Below are positions 14,543-21,569 of a stretch of DNA of 21,569 nt, piece by piece. A program made the position numbers and the translations under genes. The notes under the pieces are model-generated. The model was not told the DNA's origin and ran no database searches. It saw nothing but the letters and a program-made list of their open reading frames with translations. This DNA comes from UMGS1668 sp035447605 (GTDB lineage Bacteria > Bacillota > Clostridia > Oscillospirales > Ruminococcaceae): contig DAOTHJ010000027.1 of the NCBI GenBank assembly GCA_035447605.1, positions 1 to 21,569 on the forward strand. The letters run 5' to 3'. Position 1 is the stretch's first letter. Each line of letters begins with the position of its first letter.

Positions 14543-14567
14543 CCGGGCTTTTGTTAAAAAAGCCCGG
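14543..14567 (-). terminator. hairpin downstream of the ArsB/NhaD-type permease gene
   Basis: A perfect 10 bp stem (14543-14552 with 14558-14567) has a 5 nt loop in the 170 nt gap after the permease stop. The tail on the minus strand is AATTTGTTTT rather than a clean T run, so termination strength is uncertain. Confidence 0.55.
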
Positions 14568-14612
14568 CGCCGATCTGTCGGAATAAAAAATCTATGGCAG
14601 TAAAAGGCACCA

Positions 14613-15878
14613 TTATGCCCACAGGAACCAGATAAACAAGTAGCCGGAGAGCACGGCGGTCAACGAGAGCGGCATACCGATCCGGGCATATTCCCTCGTT
14701 GAAACCTCGTAGCCGTTTTTGCGCAGGATGCCGATGGCCGTGATGTTGGCGGAGGCGCCGATCGGAGTCAGGTTTCCGCCGAGCGTCGCGCCGACCAGCA
14801 GGCCGAAATAGAGCAGATACGGCTCAACGCCGAGCGCCGACGCCATGCCCTGCACAACCGGAAGCATTGTCGCAACATAGGGAATGTTGTCAATAAAGGC
14901 GGAAAATACGACGCTTGCCCAGACGATGATCGTATAGATTATAAAGATATTGTCGCCGCCGAGTTTGACGAACAGCTCCGCGATGGCATCGACAAGGCCC
15001 GCCTCGGTGATGCCGCCGATCACGACAAAGAGCCCGGCCAGCAGCAGAATGGTCTCATAATCCATCTCCCTGAAGGGCTTCAAAATGCGGTCGGCATCAT
15101 GATACCGAAGCGCCTCGATCATGGCACAGGTCATGCATAAGGTGACGCAGATGACACCGTTGGTGATGGAAGGCTTGTTGGGAATGAACGAGGCAAGGAT
15201 CAGCAGGGCAACCATCGCCAAAAGCATATAGGAAGGCAGATGATTCTTGACGACCTGCACGCTGCAGATGTCGATGCTCTGCTTCTCTTTTCGGAACAGG
15301 ATCAGTAACGCGACGGCCGCGATCAATGCGCCAAGCTCCACCGTCCAGAAGATGCCCGGGCGCCCCATGAACCAGAAGAAGTCGAGAAAATCCATGCCCG
15401 CATAGCTGCCGAGCAGGATCGAGGTCGTATCGCCGACCAGCGTGGCCGCGCCCTGAAGATTGGAAGAGACGGCCACCGCGATGATCGGCCCAACCGGGCT
15501 GATCTTCAGCCTTTTGGCGATCTCCAGAGCGACCGGGGCAACCATCAGGACCGTAGCGACGTTGTCGATGAAGGCGGAGATCACGCCGGCAAAGACGGAG
15601 AGCGCTACCACCGCCCAGCGGACATCCGGCGTTCTGCAGATCAGCAGATCCGCCATGCGCGCCGGCATTCCTGAATCAATAAAGAGAGCGACAAGCCCCA
15701 TGGTGCCGCCGATCATCATCAGTACGTTGAAATCGATGGAGGAAAGGATTTTCCCCAGCGGCAGGTATCCGAGAATGACAAAAAGCGCCGCCGAAGCCAG
15801 AGCAATCTTCCAGCGGTGCTTTTGGAACAACAGCAGGCAGACATAAGTCAGGCCGAACAGGATGGCAACAAAGGTCAT
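14613..15878 (-). CDS. ArsB/NhaD-type ion transporter (SLC13/IT superfamily permease)
   Basis: A 421 aa integral membrane protein with roughly ten to eleven hydrophobic segments. It has the inverted repeated motif of this family: FAGVISAFIDNVATVLMVAPVAL in the first half and VFSAFIDNIPYVATMLPVV in the second, followed by GATLGGNLTPIGASANI. The family includes ArsB, NhaD and related anion or Na+/H+ transporters; sequence by eye does not decide the substrate. ATG 15878 has GGGAG at 8 nt. A longer frame to 16004 would run over the promoter and has no site. It is transcribed alone from a perfect consensus promoter. Confidence 0.9.
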   Translation of the reverse strand: MTFVAILFGLTYVCLLLFQKHRWKIALASAALFVILGYLPLGKILSSIDFNVLMMIGGTMGLVALFIDSGMPARMADLLICRTPDVRWAVVALSVFAGVISAFIDNVATVLMVAPVALEIAKRLKISPVGPIIAVAVSSNLQGAATLVGDTTSILLGSYAGMDFLDFFWFMGRPGIFWTVELGALIAAVALLILFRKEKQSIDICSVQVVKNHLPSYMLLAMVALLILASFIPNKPSITNGVICVTLCMTCAMIEALRYHDADRILKPFREMDYETILLLAGLFVVIGGITEAGLVDAIAELFVKLGGDNIFIIYTIIVWASVVFSAFIDNIPYVATMLPVVQGMASALGVEPYLLYFGLLVGATLGGNLTPIGASANITAIGILRKNGYEVSTREYARIGMPLSLTAVLSGYLFIWFLWA

Positions 15879-15936
15879 TTTTGATTCTCCCAGCGATTCA
15901 AATTCCGTGCCCGGTTCTCCCGGACAAGATTGATTT

Positions 15937-15965
15937 ATTATAACAGGAAAACGGCCTTCTGTCAA
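15937..15965 (-). promoter_or_regulatory. perfect consensus sigma-A promoter of the ArsB/NhaD-type gene
   Basis: On the minus strand TTGACA (15960-15965) and TATAAT (15937-15942) are separated by 17 bp. The leader to the ATG at 15878 is about 50 nt. Confidence 0.92.
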
Positions 15966-15982
15966 AATTTTGCGTACTTTAT

Positions 15983-16018
15983 GCAAAACGGGCGCATCCC
16001 GCAAAGGAAGCGCCCGTT
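15983..16018 (-). terminator. terminator of the AraC-type regulator gene
   Basis: A 9 bp GC-rich stem (15987-15995 with 16010-16018) has a 14 nt loop. On the minus strand it runs into TTTTGC. It lies about 70 nt after the regulator stop and just before the promoter of the ArsB/NhaD-type gene. Confidence 0.8.
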
Positions 16019-16088
16019 CTCCGTTTTGCCGCGGTGCCGGAATGCCACAACTACGCGGTTTATCCTCCGGAATTTTGCCGTGCGTCGG

Positions 16089-16961
16089 TTATTTCACCGC
16101 GCGCAGCTCGATATAACCTCTGGTGCCGACCGGCGCCAACTGGATGCGCGGATTCGCGTCATCCCATACATATCCGATGACCGCGGGATCGTAACGATCC
16201 ATGGAGGCCTGCACCGCCTCGATGGCCTGACAGAAATCTTCCTCAGCAAAGGGCTCGCCCTGAAACATCAGGTACTTTGCCCTTGGCAGGTCGATCACGT
16301 CAAATCCCTCCGGCACCGGGCCGTCATATTCGGCATCCTCCTCAACGCCCTGCATATATTCCGACGTGCCGGGCTTACGGTATTTTTCCGGCAGCCACAG
16401 GCCGATCGGCTCCCCGCACAGGGATTTCATGCTCATGAGCACGCCCCATATGTCGCAGCCCACTTCCTGGCAGTAGGCCCAGTAGTCCGCCGCCTTCTCC
16501 CCGCGCTTGACGATCACCCTGCGGGCGGGCTTCTCAATCACCTGAATAAAAATGTTCTTAACCGTCTCCATGTCGCTCGTCCTCCTCCAGAATTCTCTGA
16601 ATTTTACGCCGTATGGGGTAAACAGGGACAGCGGAATCGGATTCAGGGCATATTCGCGGGGATTGCAGCCGAATTCCCGAAAAAAAGCCCTCTGGTAGCC
16701 ATCCACGCTGCCGAATCCCATCTCGCAGGCCACGTCGACGATCCGGCAGGTCTCATCCCGCAGCCGCAGCGCCGAGCGGGAGAGCCTGAGCCGCCGGATA
16801 TAATCCGCCGGAGCGAGCCCGGTCAGTTCCTTAAACAAGCGGGCGGAATACCACGGAGAAAAGAACGCTGCCCCGGCCAGATTGGCCAACGTGATGCGCT
16901 CCGTCAGATGCGCCTCGATATAATCCTGCATCCGCTGAACGGCCCCCGATTTTTCCGTCAT
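16089..16961 (-). CDS. AraC-family regulator with GyrI-like effector-binding domain
   Basis: A 290 aa cytoplasmic transcription factor. Residues about 8-105 are an AraC-type double helix-turn-helix at the N-terminus: MQDYIEAHLTERITLANLAGAAFFSPWYSARLFKELTG, then IVDVACEMGFGSVDGYQRAFFREFGCNPREY. Residues about 130-288 are a GyrI/SOUL-like small-molecule-binding domain, the arrangement of the Rob/TipA-like group that senses drugs or hydrophobic ligands. ATG 16961 has a perfect GGAGGTGA (16967-16974) 5 nt upstream. The GTG at 16970 lies inside that site and is rejected. The ligand and targets are unknown; the adjacent ArsB/NhaD-type permease gene is a possible target. Confidence 0.9.
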   Translation of the reverse strand: MTEKSGAVQRMQDYIEAHLTERITLANLAGAAFFSPWYSARLFKELTGLAPADYIRRLRLSRSALRLRDETCRIVDVACEMGFGSVDGYQRAFFREFGCNPREYALNPIPLSLFTPYGVKFREFWRRTSDMETVKNIFIQVIEKPARRVIVKRGEKAADYWAYCQEVGCDIWGVLMSMKSLCGEPIGLWLPEKYRKPGTSEYMQGVEEDAEYDGPVPEGFDVIDLPRAKYLMFQGEPFAEEDFCQAIEAVQASMDRYDPAVIGYVWDDANPRIQLAPVGTRGYIELRAVK

Positions 16962-17114
16962 CCCTGTCACCTCCCGACGCTTTCATTTTCGCAGATCTGG
17001 GAAAAATTTTCTCGACGTTCTTTGCTTTTTGTTTTTCTTTCTATTTTTTTCCTTTATCTATTATTGGAAAAAAGAGACCCTCTGTATAGTCTCCACTTTA
17101 TCACAGTTTGAGGC

Positions 17115-17155
17115 ATAAAAAAAGGCATCGCCTTCCTCAAAAGGAAAGCGATGCC
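17115..17155 (-). terminator. terminator of the tRNA-Gln gene
   Basis: An 8 bp stem GGCATCGC/GCGATGCC (17124-17131 with 17148-17155) has an inner TTCC/GGAA extension. On the minus strand seven T follow directly. It starts 3 nt after the encoded CCA. Confidence 0.92.
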
Positions 17156-17158
17156 TGC

Positions 17159-17232
17159 TGGTTGCCCGACGAGGATTTGAACCCCGACAAACAGAGTCAG
17201 AGTCTGTCGTGCTACCATTACACAATCGGGCA
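17159..17232 (-). tRNA. tRNA-Gln (anticodon CUG)
   Basis: The cloverleaf reads on the minus strand. The acceptor TGCCCGA (17226-17232) pairs with TCGGGCA (17163-17169), followed by discriminator A and an encoded CCA (17159-17161). The anticodon stem ACAGA/TCTGT holds loop CTCTGAC, giving anticodon CTG, which reads CAG glutamine. The T arm has GGGGTTCAAATCC. Length is 74 nt with CCA. It has its own promoter and terminator. Confidence 0.95.
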
Positions 17233-17249
17233 ATTTCTCGTGCTTTTTT

Positions 17250-17277
17250 ATTATACTTATTACGGGCAAAATGTCAA
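17250..17277 (-). promoter_or_regulatory. sigma-A promoter of tRNA-Gln
   Basis: On the minus strand TTGACA (17272-17277) and TATAAT (17250-17255) have a 16 bp spacer, ending 17 bp before the mature tRNA 5' end. Confidence 0.9.
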
Positions 17278-17315
17278 GGATAGAATTTGATTTTACACAG
17301 TATTTTTTCGTATAC

Positions 17316-17344
17316 TCGACAAAATGCGCTTATGGTATTATAAT
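17316..17344 (+). promoter_or_regulatory. sigma-A promoter of the thioredoxin gene
   Basis: TCGACA (17316-17321) and a perfect TATAAT (17339-17344) have a 17 bp spacer. It diverges from the tRNA-Gln promoter, about 40 bp away. Confidence 0.8.
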
Positions 17345-17388
17345 CAAAAATTGGGGACAATATTCTAAAAAGAAAAGGAGGTTCATCC

Positions 17389-17706
17389 ATGCCCGCAGTT
17401 GATATGAACGAAGAGGAATTCGATAGCAACATTCTGAATGGAACCGGAAAGGCCATCGCCGATTTTCACGCCTCCTGGTGCGGCCCCTGCAAAATGCTTG
17501 ACCCGATTATTGAGGATCTGGCGGACGAGCTCGGCAGCCAGGCCTTTGTCGGCAAGGTCGATGTCGACGAATGCAGCGATATTGCCATGGATTACAATGT
17601 TTCCGCGGTGCCTACCATCATCTTTTTCAGCAACGGAGAAGAAGCGGCCCGCCTTGTCGGCTACCAGACCAGAGAAAATCTGCTCGAAACGCTGAGTTCC
17701 ATCTGA
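17389..17706 (+). CDS. trxA: thioredoxin
   Basis: A 105 aa protein, the standard single-domain thioredoxin size. The active site is ASWCGPCK (Cys31, Cys34), the buried aspartate lies in IADFHASW (Asp25), and the cis-proline lies in SAVPTIIFF (Pro75). It acts as a cytoplasmic dithiol-disulfide reductant recharged by thioredoxin reductase, which is not in this window. ATG 17389 follows AGGAGG at 7 nt. It is monocistronic, with promoter at 17316-17344 and a strong terminator directly after. Clostridia often carry several thioredoxins, so whether this is the principal one cannot be told. trxA is used for the family. Confidence 0.93.
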   Translation: MPAVDMNEEEFDSNILNGTGKAIADFHASWCGPCKMLDPIIEDLADELGSQAFVGKVDVDECSDIAMDYNVSAVPTIIFFSNGEEAARLVGYQTRENLLETLSSI

Positions 17707-17718
17707 AAGAAACCCGAT

Positions 17719-17752
17719 AAAAGCAGCCTCCCCCCGGAGGCTGCTTTTTTTC
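17719..17752 (+). terminator. terminator of the thioredoxin gene
   Basis: A 13 bp stem (17719-17731 with 17736-17748) with a CCCC loop runs into a T tract. It starts 12 nt after the stop codon. Confidence 0.95.
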
Positions 17753-17832
17753 TGCCGGAACGGCTCCTGAGGACATTCCCCTAAAAAATCATATGTCCCC
17801 GCCGGATATCCGAGCGGCCCAAAAATGCAAAC

Positions 17833-17859
17833 AAAAAGGAGACCGAAAACGGCCTCCTT
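17833..17859 (-). terminator. terminator of the rarA-acetyltransferase operon
   Basis: On the minus strand, a 10 bp stem with one U-G wobble (17836-17845 with 17850-17859) and a TTTT loop runs into TTTTTG. It lies about 20 nt after the acetyltransferase stop. Confidence 0.85.
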
Positions 17860-17877
17860 CAAATAATTTTCGCTATT

Positions 17878-18381
17878 TCAGAGATACAGGTTCATTAGCT
17901 CGGCGTCGAAGCAGCGGTCCCCGATCTTAAAATATTTCGGGAACGTGCCGATGCGATGGAAACCGAATTTTTCGTAGAGGGCGATCGCGTTTTGGTTGTC
18001 GGCGCGGACCTCCAGCGAGAGCACCTCAAGATGGGCCTCCTCTTTCGCGAAGCGGATGGCCTCCTTCATCAGTGCCGTGCCGACGCCTTGATGCCAGCAC
18101 TCCCTCGCAATTACGATGCCCAGTTCCCCGCGGTGGGAAAAGCGCCTCGGAAATGCGTCGACGCTGCAGCTTCCGACGATGCGGCCGTTGGTTTTTGCGA
18201 CAAGCATCAGGGATTTCTGAGATTTTGCCACGGTGCGGATATAGGCGGCCTCCTGTTTTTTGGTCAGAGGAAGCCCTTCTTCGCCAAAGGAGAGATTGTC
18301 GGACTCGCCGCCGGCCGCCTTCAGAAAGGCAAGCATCTGCCCGGCATCCTCCGGTCTCGCTTTTTCAATCCGATAGTCCAT
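17878..18381 (-). CDS. GNAT family N-acetyltransferase
   Basis: A 167 aa cytoplasmic acyltransferase. The acetyl-CoA pyrophosphate-binding motif A is LGIVIARECWHQGVGTALMKEAIRFA, with the Q-x-x-G-x-G/A core QGVGTA. Motif B follows as LEVLSLEVRADNQNAIALYEKFGFHRIGTFPKYF. It most resembles small-molecule or peptide N-acetyltransferases in the YhhY/RimI broad group; the substrate cannot be told. ATG 18381 follows GGGGAGGAA at about 6 nt. The gene starts 20 nt after rarA ends, with no promoter between, so it is probably cotranscribed with rarA. A shared function is not obvious. Confidence 0.9.
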   Translation of the reverse strand: MDYRIEKARPEDAGQMLAFLKAAGGESDNLSFGEEGLPLTKKQEAAYIRTVAKSQKSLMLVAKTNGRIVGSCSVDAFPRRFSHRGELGIVIARECWHQGVGTALMKEAIRFAKEEAHLEVLSLEVRADNQNAIALYEKFGFHRIGTFPKYFKIGDRCFDAELMNLYL

Positions 18382-18401
18382 GGTCTTTCCTCCCCGGGCC
18401 G

Positions 18402-19670
18402 TTATTTTTCCGCCTCGGCAAGGATTTTGTCCCGCCAGGCTTTCGCAGCCTGCTCGGCCTTGTTGTCACCGAAATGATAATAGACCTTATCTTTCAGCGC
18501 ATCCGGCAGATACTGCTGCTTCACATAATGATTTTTGTAATTGTGCGCGTATTTGTAGGCTTCAGCGACATGACCGTCCCCCGTTTTGACATGGAGGTTG
18601 ACAAGGTGCTCCGGCACATCCCCGGTGAACCCGGCCTGCACGTCCGCAAGCGCCGCCGTGACGGCAAGCATGCCGGAGTTCGACTTCGGCGCGGTGCACA
18701 GCAGAATGACGGCGTCGGCGAGCGGAAGCTGCGCCTCGGGAAGCCCGAGCTCGAGCGCCGTATCCACGCAGGCCTTGACGATCGGAATCGCCTGCGGATA
18801 GGCAAGCCCGATATCCTCGCACGCGATTGCCAGAAGCCTGCGGCAGACCGGTAAAATATCGCCGGCGTCGATGAACCGCGCAAGGTAATGCAGCGCCGCG
18901 TTCTCATCCGAGCCGCGGACCGATTTGTGAAAGGCCGAAAGCAGTTGGTAATGGTCGTCGCCGTCGCGGTCGTAGCGGTTCGCGCTGCGCTGTGCGGCGA
19001 CATTCGCATCCTCCATGCCGATATGGCGTCTGCCGGTCTCGTCCGTCCGGGCGGCCAGCCAGCAGATCTCGAGCGCGTTGATGGCCTTGCGCGCGTCGCC
19101 GGAACAATTCCGCGCGATATGCGCGAGCACGCCGTCCTCGACCTCGATGGGCGCGCCGTCCTCCTCTTCGAGCCTTGCGACCGCGTTTTGAAGCGAGCGT
19201 TCCACATCCTCCGGCTCCAGCGGCTTGAATTCAAAGACCGTGCTGCGGCTGAGGATGGCGTTATAGACGTAAAAATACGGATTCTCCGTCGTCGAGGCGA
19301 TCAGCGTGACGCGGCCATCTTCGATAAACTCAAGCAGCGTCTGCTGCTGCTTTTTCGTCAGATACTGGATCTCGTCGAGATAGAGCAGTACGCCGTTTGC
19401 GCCTCGGAGGCCCTCCGTCTGGGCGATGACGTCTTTGATATCCGCGGTGGAGGCGGAGGTGCCGTTGAGCTTGCAGAGCGTCTTGCCCGCGCGCTGTGCC
19501 AGAATCCGCGCCACGGTGGTCTTGCCCGTGCCGGAAGGGCCGAAAAAGATCAGGTTTGGAATCTCCCCAGAATCCGCAATGCGGCGGAGGAGCTTCCCTT
19601 CGCCCAAAATATGGCTCTGGCCGCAGACCTGAGAAAGATCCGTCGGCCGCAGTCTGTCTGCGAGCGGCAT
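18402..19670 (-). CDS. rarA: replication-associated recombination protein A (RarA/MgsA AAA+ ATPase)
   Basis: A 422 aa AAA+ ATPase, the family's normal length. Visible are the N-terminal PLADRLRPTDLSQVCGQSH, Walker A GPSGTGKT (44-51), Walker B LLYLDEIQ (Asp99, Glu100), sensor 1 ASTTENPYF, the ALSRSTVFEF block and sensor 2 GDARKAINALE. The C-terminal tetramerisation domain follows (DHYQLLSAFHKSVRGSDENAALHYLAR ... EDIGLAYPQAIPIV ... NYKNHYVKQQYLP). RarA acts at stalled replication forks and on single-stranded DNA ends with SSB. ATG 19670 follows GGAAGGAGG at about 7 nt. It is the upstream member of a likely two-gene unit with the acetyltransferase. Confidence 0.96.
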   Translation of the reverse strand: MPLADRLRPTDLSQVCGQSHILGEGKLLRRIADSGEIPNLIFFGPSGTGKTTVARILAQRAGKTLCKLNGTSASTADIKDVIAQTEGLRGANGVLLYLDEIQYLTKKQQQTLLEFIEDGRVTLIASTTENPYFYVYNAILSRSTVFEFKPLEPEDVERSLQNAVARLEEEDGAPIEVEDGVLAHIARNCSGDARKAINALEICWLAARTDETGRRHIGMEDANVAAQRSANRYDRDGDDHYQLLSAFHKSVRGSDENAALHYLARFIDAGDILPVCRRLLAIACEDIGLAYPQAIPIVKACVDTALELGLPEAQLPLADAVILLCTAPKSNSGMLAVTAALADVQAGFTGDVPEHLVNLHVKTGDGHVAEAYKYAHNYKNHYVKQQYLPDALKDKVYYHFGDNKAEQAAKAWRDKILAEAEK

Positions 19671-19758
19671 GAAAACGCCTCCTTCCGGAAAAATCGGATG
19701 ATCTCCGATCAGGTAAAAGCTTAGAATGCAAATTTGTTTAAAATAAGATTTCCATCAC

Positions 19759-19805
19759 GGGAATCACGACTTCCGTGGATTCAACAACAGACCGGCAGGT
19801 TTCCC
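19759..19805. repeat. intergenic imperfect direct repeat, copy 1
   Basis: A 47 nt unit that begins GGGAATC, contains CTTCCGTGGATTCA, and ends CCGGCAGGTTTCCC. It matches copy 2 at 19884-19928 apart from a few substitutions and small gaps. It lies in the 316 nt gap between rarA and glyA, upstream of the rarA start. No gene is recognised in this gap. Confidence 0.75.
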
Positions 19806-19883
19806 CAAAAAAGTTCCGGACCGATTGGCAAGCCAGATTTTCGCGACAGAACATTCCAGACTTTCCGGCGGCTGTTCCCTCGT

Positions 19884-19928
19884 GGGAATCCCGCGGCTTC
19901 CGTGGATTCACAGGCCGGCAGGTTTCCC
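19884..19928. repeat. intergenic imperfect direct repeat, copy 2
   Basis: A 45 nt second copy of the unit at 19759-19805, starting 125 bp further on in the same orientation. The blocks CTTCCGTGGATTCA and CCGGCAGGTTTCCC are identical in both. A small TTCCC/GGGAA hairpin (from about 19876) leads into it. Function unknown; possibly a dispersed intergenic repeat. Confidence 0.75.
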
Positions 19929-19986
19929 TGCTGTGGTTTTGTCCGCCTGCGAAAACGATATGCCCCCACGGGCGAACCGCCGAAAA

Positions 19987-21240
19987 TCACTCGTAGAGCG
20001 GGAATCTTGCGCAGAGCTGTGCTACCGCCTCGTCGACGGCGTCCGCGCTGTTTTCATAATCGAACGTGGCCTTCGCGATGCAGTCCGCGACGATCTTCAT
20101 CTCTTCCGGGCCCATGCCCCGCGTGGTCACCGCGGGCGTACCGAGCCGCAGACCGCTCGTTTTGAATGCGGAGAGCGGATCGCCGGGAATCATATTCTTG
20201 TTGGCGGTGATGTGGACGGAATCGAGGCGTGTCTCCAGCTCTTTGCCGGTGAGCTCCATTCCGCGAAGATCCATCAGGATCAGGTGGTTGTCCGTTCCGC
20301 CGGAGACGAGGCGAAGGCCCTTTTCGATCAGGGCATCCGCAAGCGCGGCGGCGTTTTCAACGATGCGCTTCTGATACCCGGCGAAGGACGGCTCCAATGC
20401 CTCTTTGAAGCAGACCGCCTTGCCCGCAATGACATGCTCAAGCGGGCCGCCCTGGCAGCCCGGGAAAATGGCGTGGTCGATCTTCTTGGCCAGTTCCTCT
20501 TTGCATAAGATCATGCCGCCGCGCGGGCCCCGGAGGGTCTTGTGCGTGGTGGTCGTGACGACATCCGCATACGGCACCGGCGACATGTGCAGCCCTGTGG
20601 CGACGAGCCCGGCGATATGGGCCATATCCACCATCAGGTAGGCGCCGCAGTCATCGGCAATCTCGCGGAACTTTGCGAAATCAATGGCCCGCGGATAGGC
20701 GGAAGCCCCGGCGACGATAACCTTCGGTTTATTTTCCATGGCCACCCGGTAGACCTGATCGTAGTCGATGCGGCCGGTCTCCTCATCCACGCCGTAAAAG
20801 ACGAAACGATACATCTTTCCGGAAAAATTGGCCGGGCTCCCATGCGTCAGATGGCCGCCCTGGTCAAGATTCATGCCAAGGATGGTGTCGCCGTATTCCG
20901 CCAGTGCAAAATAGGCGCCAAGGTTGGCCTGCGCGCCGGAATGGGGCTGGACGTTGGCGTGATCGGCGCCGAAAAGCTTACAGGCCCTCTGACGGGCAAG
21001 CTCCTCCACCTCGTCGACGAATTCGCATCCGCCGTAATGCCGGTGGCCGGGATACCCTTCTGCGTACTTGTTGGTGAGCACGGAACCCATGGCTGCGAGC
21101 ACCGCGGGAGAGACAAAATTCTCCGAGGCGATCAGCTCGATGTTGCCGCGCTGGCGGTGAAGCTCTTTTTCCATCATCTCAGCGAGCTCCGGATCCTCCT
21201 TCTTAAGATACTCGGCGCTGTCGGTAAAATCTCCGTACAT
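19987..21240 (-). CDS. glyA: serine hydroxymethyltransferase
   Basis: A 417 aa PLP enzyme that interconverts serine and glycine with tetrahydrofolate, supplying glycine and one-carbon units. Family blocks are all present: LIASENFVSPAVLAAMGS, NKYAEGYPGHRHYGGCE, NVQPHSGAQAN, DMAHIAGLVATG, and TTTTHKTLRGPRGG, in which Lys234 carries PLP. Length is normal. ATG 21240 is preceded by AAGGGGGG at about 10 nt. It is transcribed alone from the promoter at 21277-21305, which carries a palindrome. No clear T-tract terminator follows it; the downstream gap holds the 45-47 nt repeats instead. Confidence 0.98.
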   Translation of the reverse strand: MYGDFTDSAEYLKKEDPELAEMMEKELHRQRGNIELIASENFVSPAVLAAMGSVLTNKYAEGYPGHRHYGGCEFVDEVEELARQRACKLFGADHANVQPHSGAQANLGAYFALAEYGDTILGMNLDQGGHLTHGSPANFSGKMYRFVFYGVDEETGRIDYDQVYRVAMENKPKVIVAGASAYPRAIDFAKFREIADDCGAYLMVDMAHIAGLVATGLHMSPVPYADVVTTTTHKTLRGPRGGMILCKEELAKKIDHAIFPGCQGGPLEHVIAGKAVCFKEALEPSFAGYQKRIVENAAALADALIEKGLRLVSGGTDNHLILMDLRGMELTGKELETRLDSVHITANKNMIPGDPLSAFKTSGLRLGTPAVTTRGMGPEEMKIVADCIAKATFDYENSADAVDEAVAQLCARFPLYE

Positions 21241-21276
21241 GCGCAGTTCCCCCCTTCTTGGTAAAATACTTGTATT

Positions 21277-21305
21277 ATTATATTAGTTTTTGCCAGATAT
21301 GGCAA
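21277..21305 (-). promoter_or_regulatory. glyA promoter with overlapping palindrome
   Basis: On the minus strand TTGCCA (21300-21305) and TATAAT (21277-21282) have a 17 bp spacer. The -35 box is one arm of a perfect inverted repeat TTGCCA-gata-TGGCAA (21290-21305), a candidate operator. Confidence 0.75.
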
Positions 21306-21325
21306 GAGAAAACGCGGATCAGGCT

Positions 21326-21353
21326 TTGACAGATATAAAAACTGTGTTATACT
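21326..21353 (+). promoter_or_regulatory. sigma-A promoter of the lipid kinase gene
   Basis: TTGACA (21326-21331) and TATACT (21348-21353) have a 16 bp spacer, 35 nt before the ATG. It diverges from the glyA promoter, about 20 bp away. Confidence 0.82.
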
Positions 21354-21388
21354 TCTTTTATCCTAATCCATCATTGCCGGAGGATGCT

Positions 21389-21569
21389 ATGAAATACGTC
21401 TTTATCATCAACCCCAAGGCCGGAAAGGGCAAATCTGCCGATGAGATTGCCCGGAAGGTCCGCTCTTTTTTTAGCGGAAAACGTGTCGAATATCATATTT
21501 ATTTGTCGGAATGCCCGGGGGATGCCATTCGCTTCAGCCGGGACTGCCCGGTTCCCGAGGGGACGGAGG
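21389..21569 (+). CDS. diacylglycerol/lipid kinase family protein, N-terminal part (runs off the window)
   Basis: The first 60 residues are visible. They begin MKYVFIINPKAGKGKS, which carries the NPxxGxGK signature at the start of the diacylglycerol kinase catalytic domain (DagK/YegS/BmrU family). Members phosphorylate diacylglycerol or related lipids at the membrane with ATP. ATG 21389 follows GGAGG at 5 nt, and a good promoter lies upstream. The GGDGT nucleotide motif and the rest of the domain lie beyond the end, so DagK, YegS-like or sphingosine-kinase-like members cannot be separated. Confidence 0.87.
   Translation, partial: MKYVFIINPKAGKGKSADEIARKVRSFFSGKRVEYHIYLSECPGDAIRFSRDCPVPEGTE

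Noticed and set aside
13410..14603. Plus-strand open frame (397 codons) opposite the S-component/DUF1893 gene
   Set aside because: Shadow of the real minus-strand gene; Arg/His/Gln-rich, no motif, no ribosome binding site.
15930..17111. Plus-strand open frame (393 codons) opposite the AraC-type regulator
   Set aside because: Covers the promoter of the ArsB/NhaD-type gene and lies antisense to a clear AraC/GyrI gene.
18888..19724. Plus-strand open frame (278 codons) opposite rarA
   Set aside because: Antisense to strongly conserved RarA motifs; no independent support.
19775..19996. Small ORFs in the rarA-glyA gap
   Set aside because: Frames on both strands simply run through the direct repeats, with no ribosome binding site or conserved motif.

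Overview
The window reads as a chromosomal segment of a Bacillota (Clostridia-type) anaerobe. This is inferred from strong AGGAGG-type ribosome binding sites, many near-consensus sigma-A promoters (TTGACA-17-TATAAT), intrinsic terminators, a lysine riboswitch, and firmicute-type fatty-acid kinase (FakA) and RarA genes. No phage, transposase, integrase, rRNA or CRISPR array was seen. Most of it is core-type metabolism and transport. The stretch at about 9.8-13.3 kb looks more accessory.

Layout. (1) 1-620: 3' end of fakA. (2) 717-4720: a catabolic module. ridA, an AGCS-family Na+/amino-acid symporter and dpaL (diaminopropionate ammonia-lyase) form a leftward operon, divergent from a YheO/DauR-type regulator. 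Two copies of a ~30 bp operator-like repeat sit one on each of the two divergent promoters, so the regulator probably controls both itself and the operon. DpaL produces the reactive enamine 2-aminoacrylate, and RidA is the enzyme that removes it. (3) 4819-5022: a terminator plus further T-tract hairpins. (4) 5047-9748: a lysine riboswitch with its own terminator, followed by a four-gene operon: lysine-type ABC binding lipoprotein, an enlarged permease, an ATPase and an M20 metallopeptidase.

(5) 9762-13410: an HD-domain phosphohydrolase that probably starts at CTG, then a secreted calcineurin-like phosphoesterase. The latter is split by a frameshift and looks truncated, and it is preceded by its own promoter and an attenuator-like hairpin. 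(6) 13419-16961, all leftward: a fusion of an ECF-type S component to a DUF1893 domain, an ArsB/NhaD-type permease with a perfect consensus promoter, and an AraC regulator with a GyrI-like effector domain. (7) 17115-17748: tRNA-Gln(CUG) on the minus strand and thioredoxin on the plus strand, each with promoter and terminator. (8) 17833-21305: an acetyltransferase downstream of rarA, an intergenic region carrying a 45-47 bp imperfect direct repeat, and glyA with a perfect palindrome over its -35 box. (9) 21326-end: promoter and first 60 codons of a lipid kinase.

The most interesting points are the paired operators around the diaminopropionate module, the M20 peptidase inside a lysine-riboswitch operon, the S-component/DUF1893 fusion, the attenuated and broken phosphoesterase gene, and the rarA-glyA repeat pair. 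Nothing here is clearly a wholly new system. No database search was possible, and family assignments rest on motifs read by eye.
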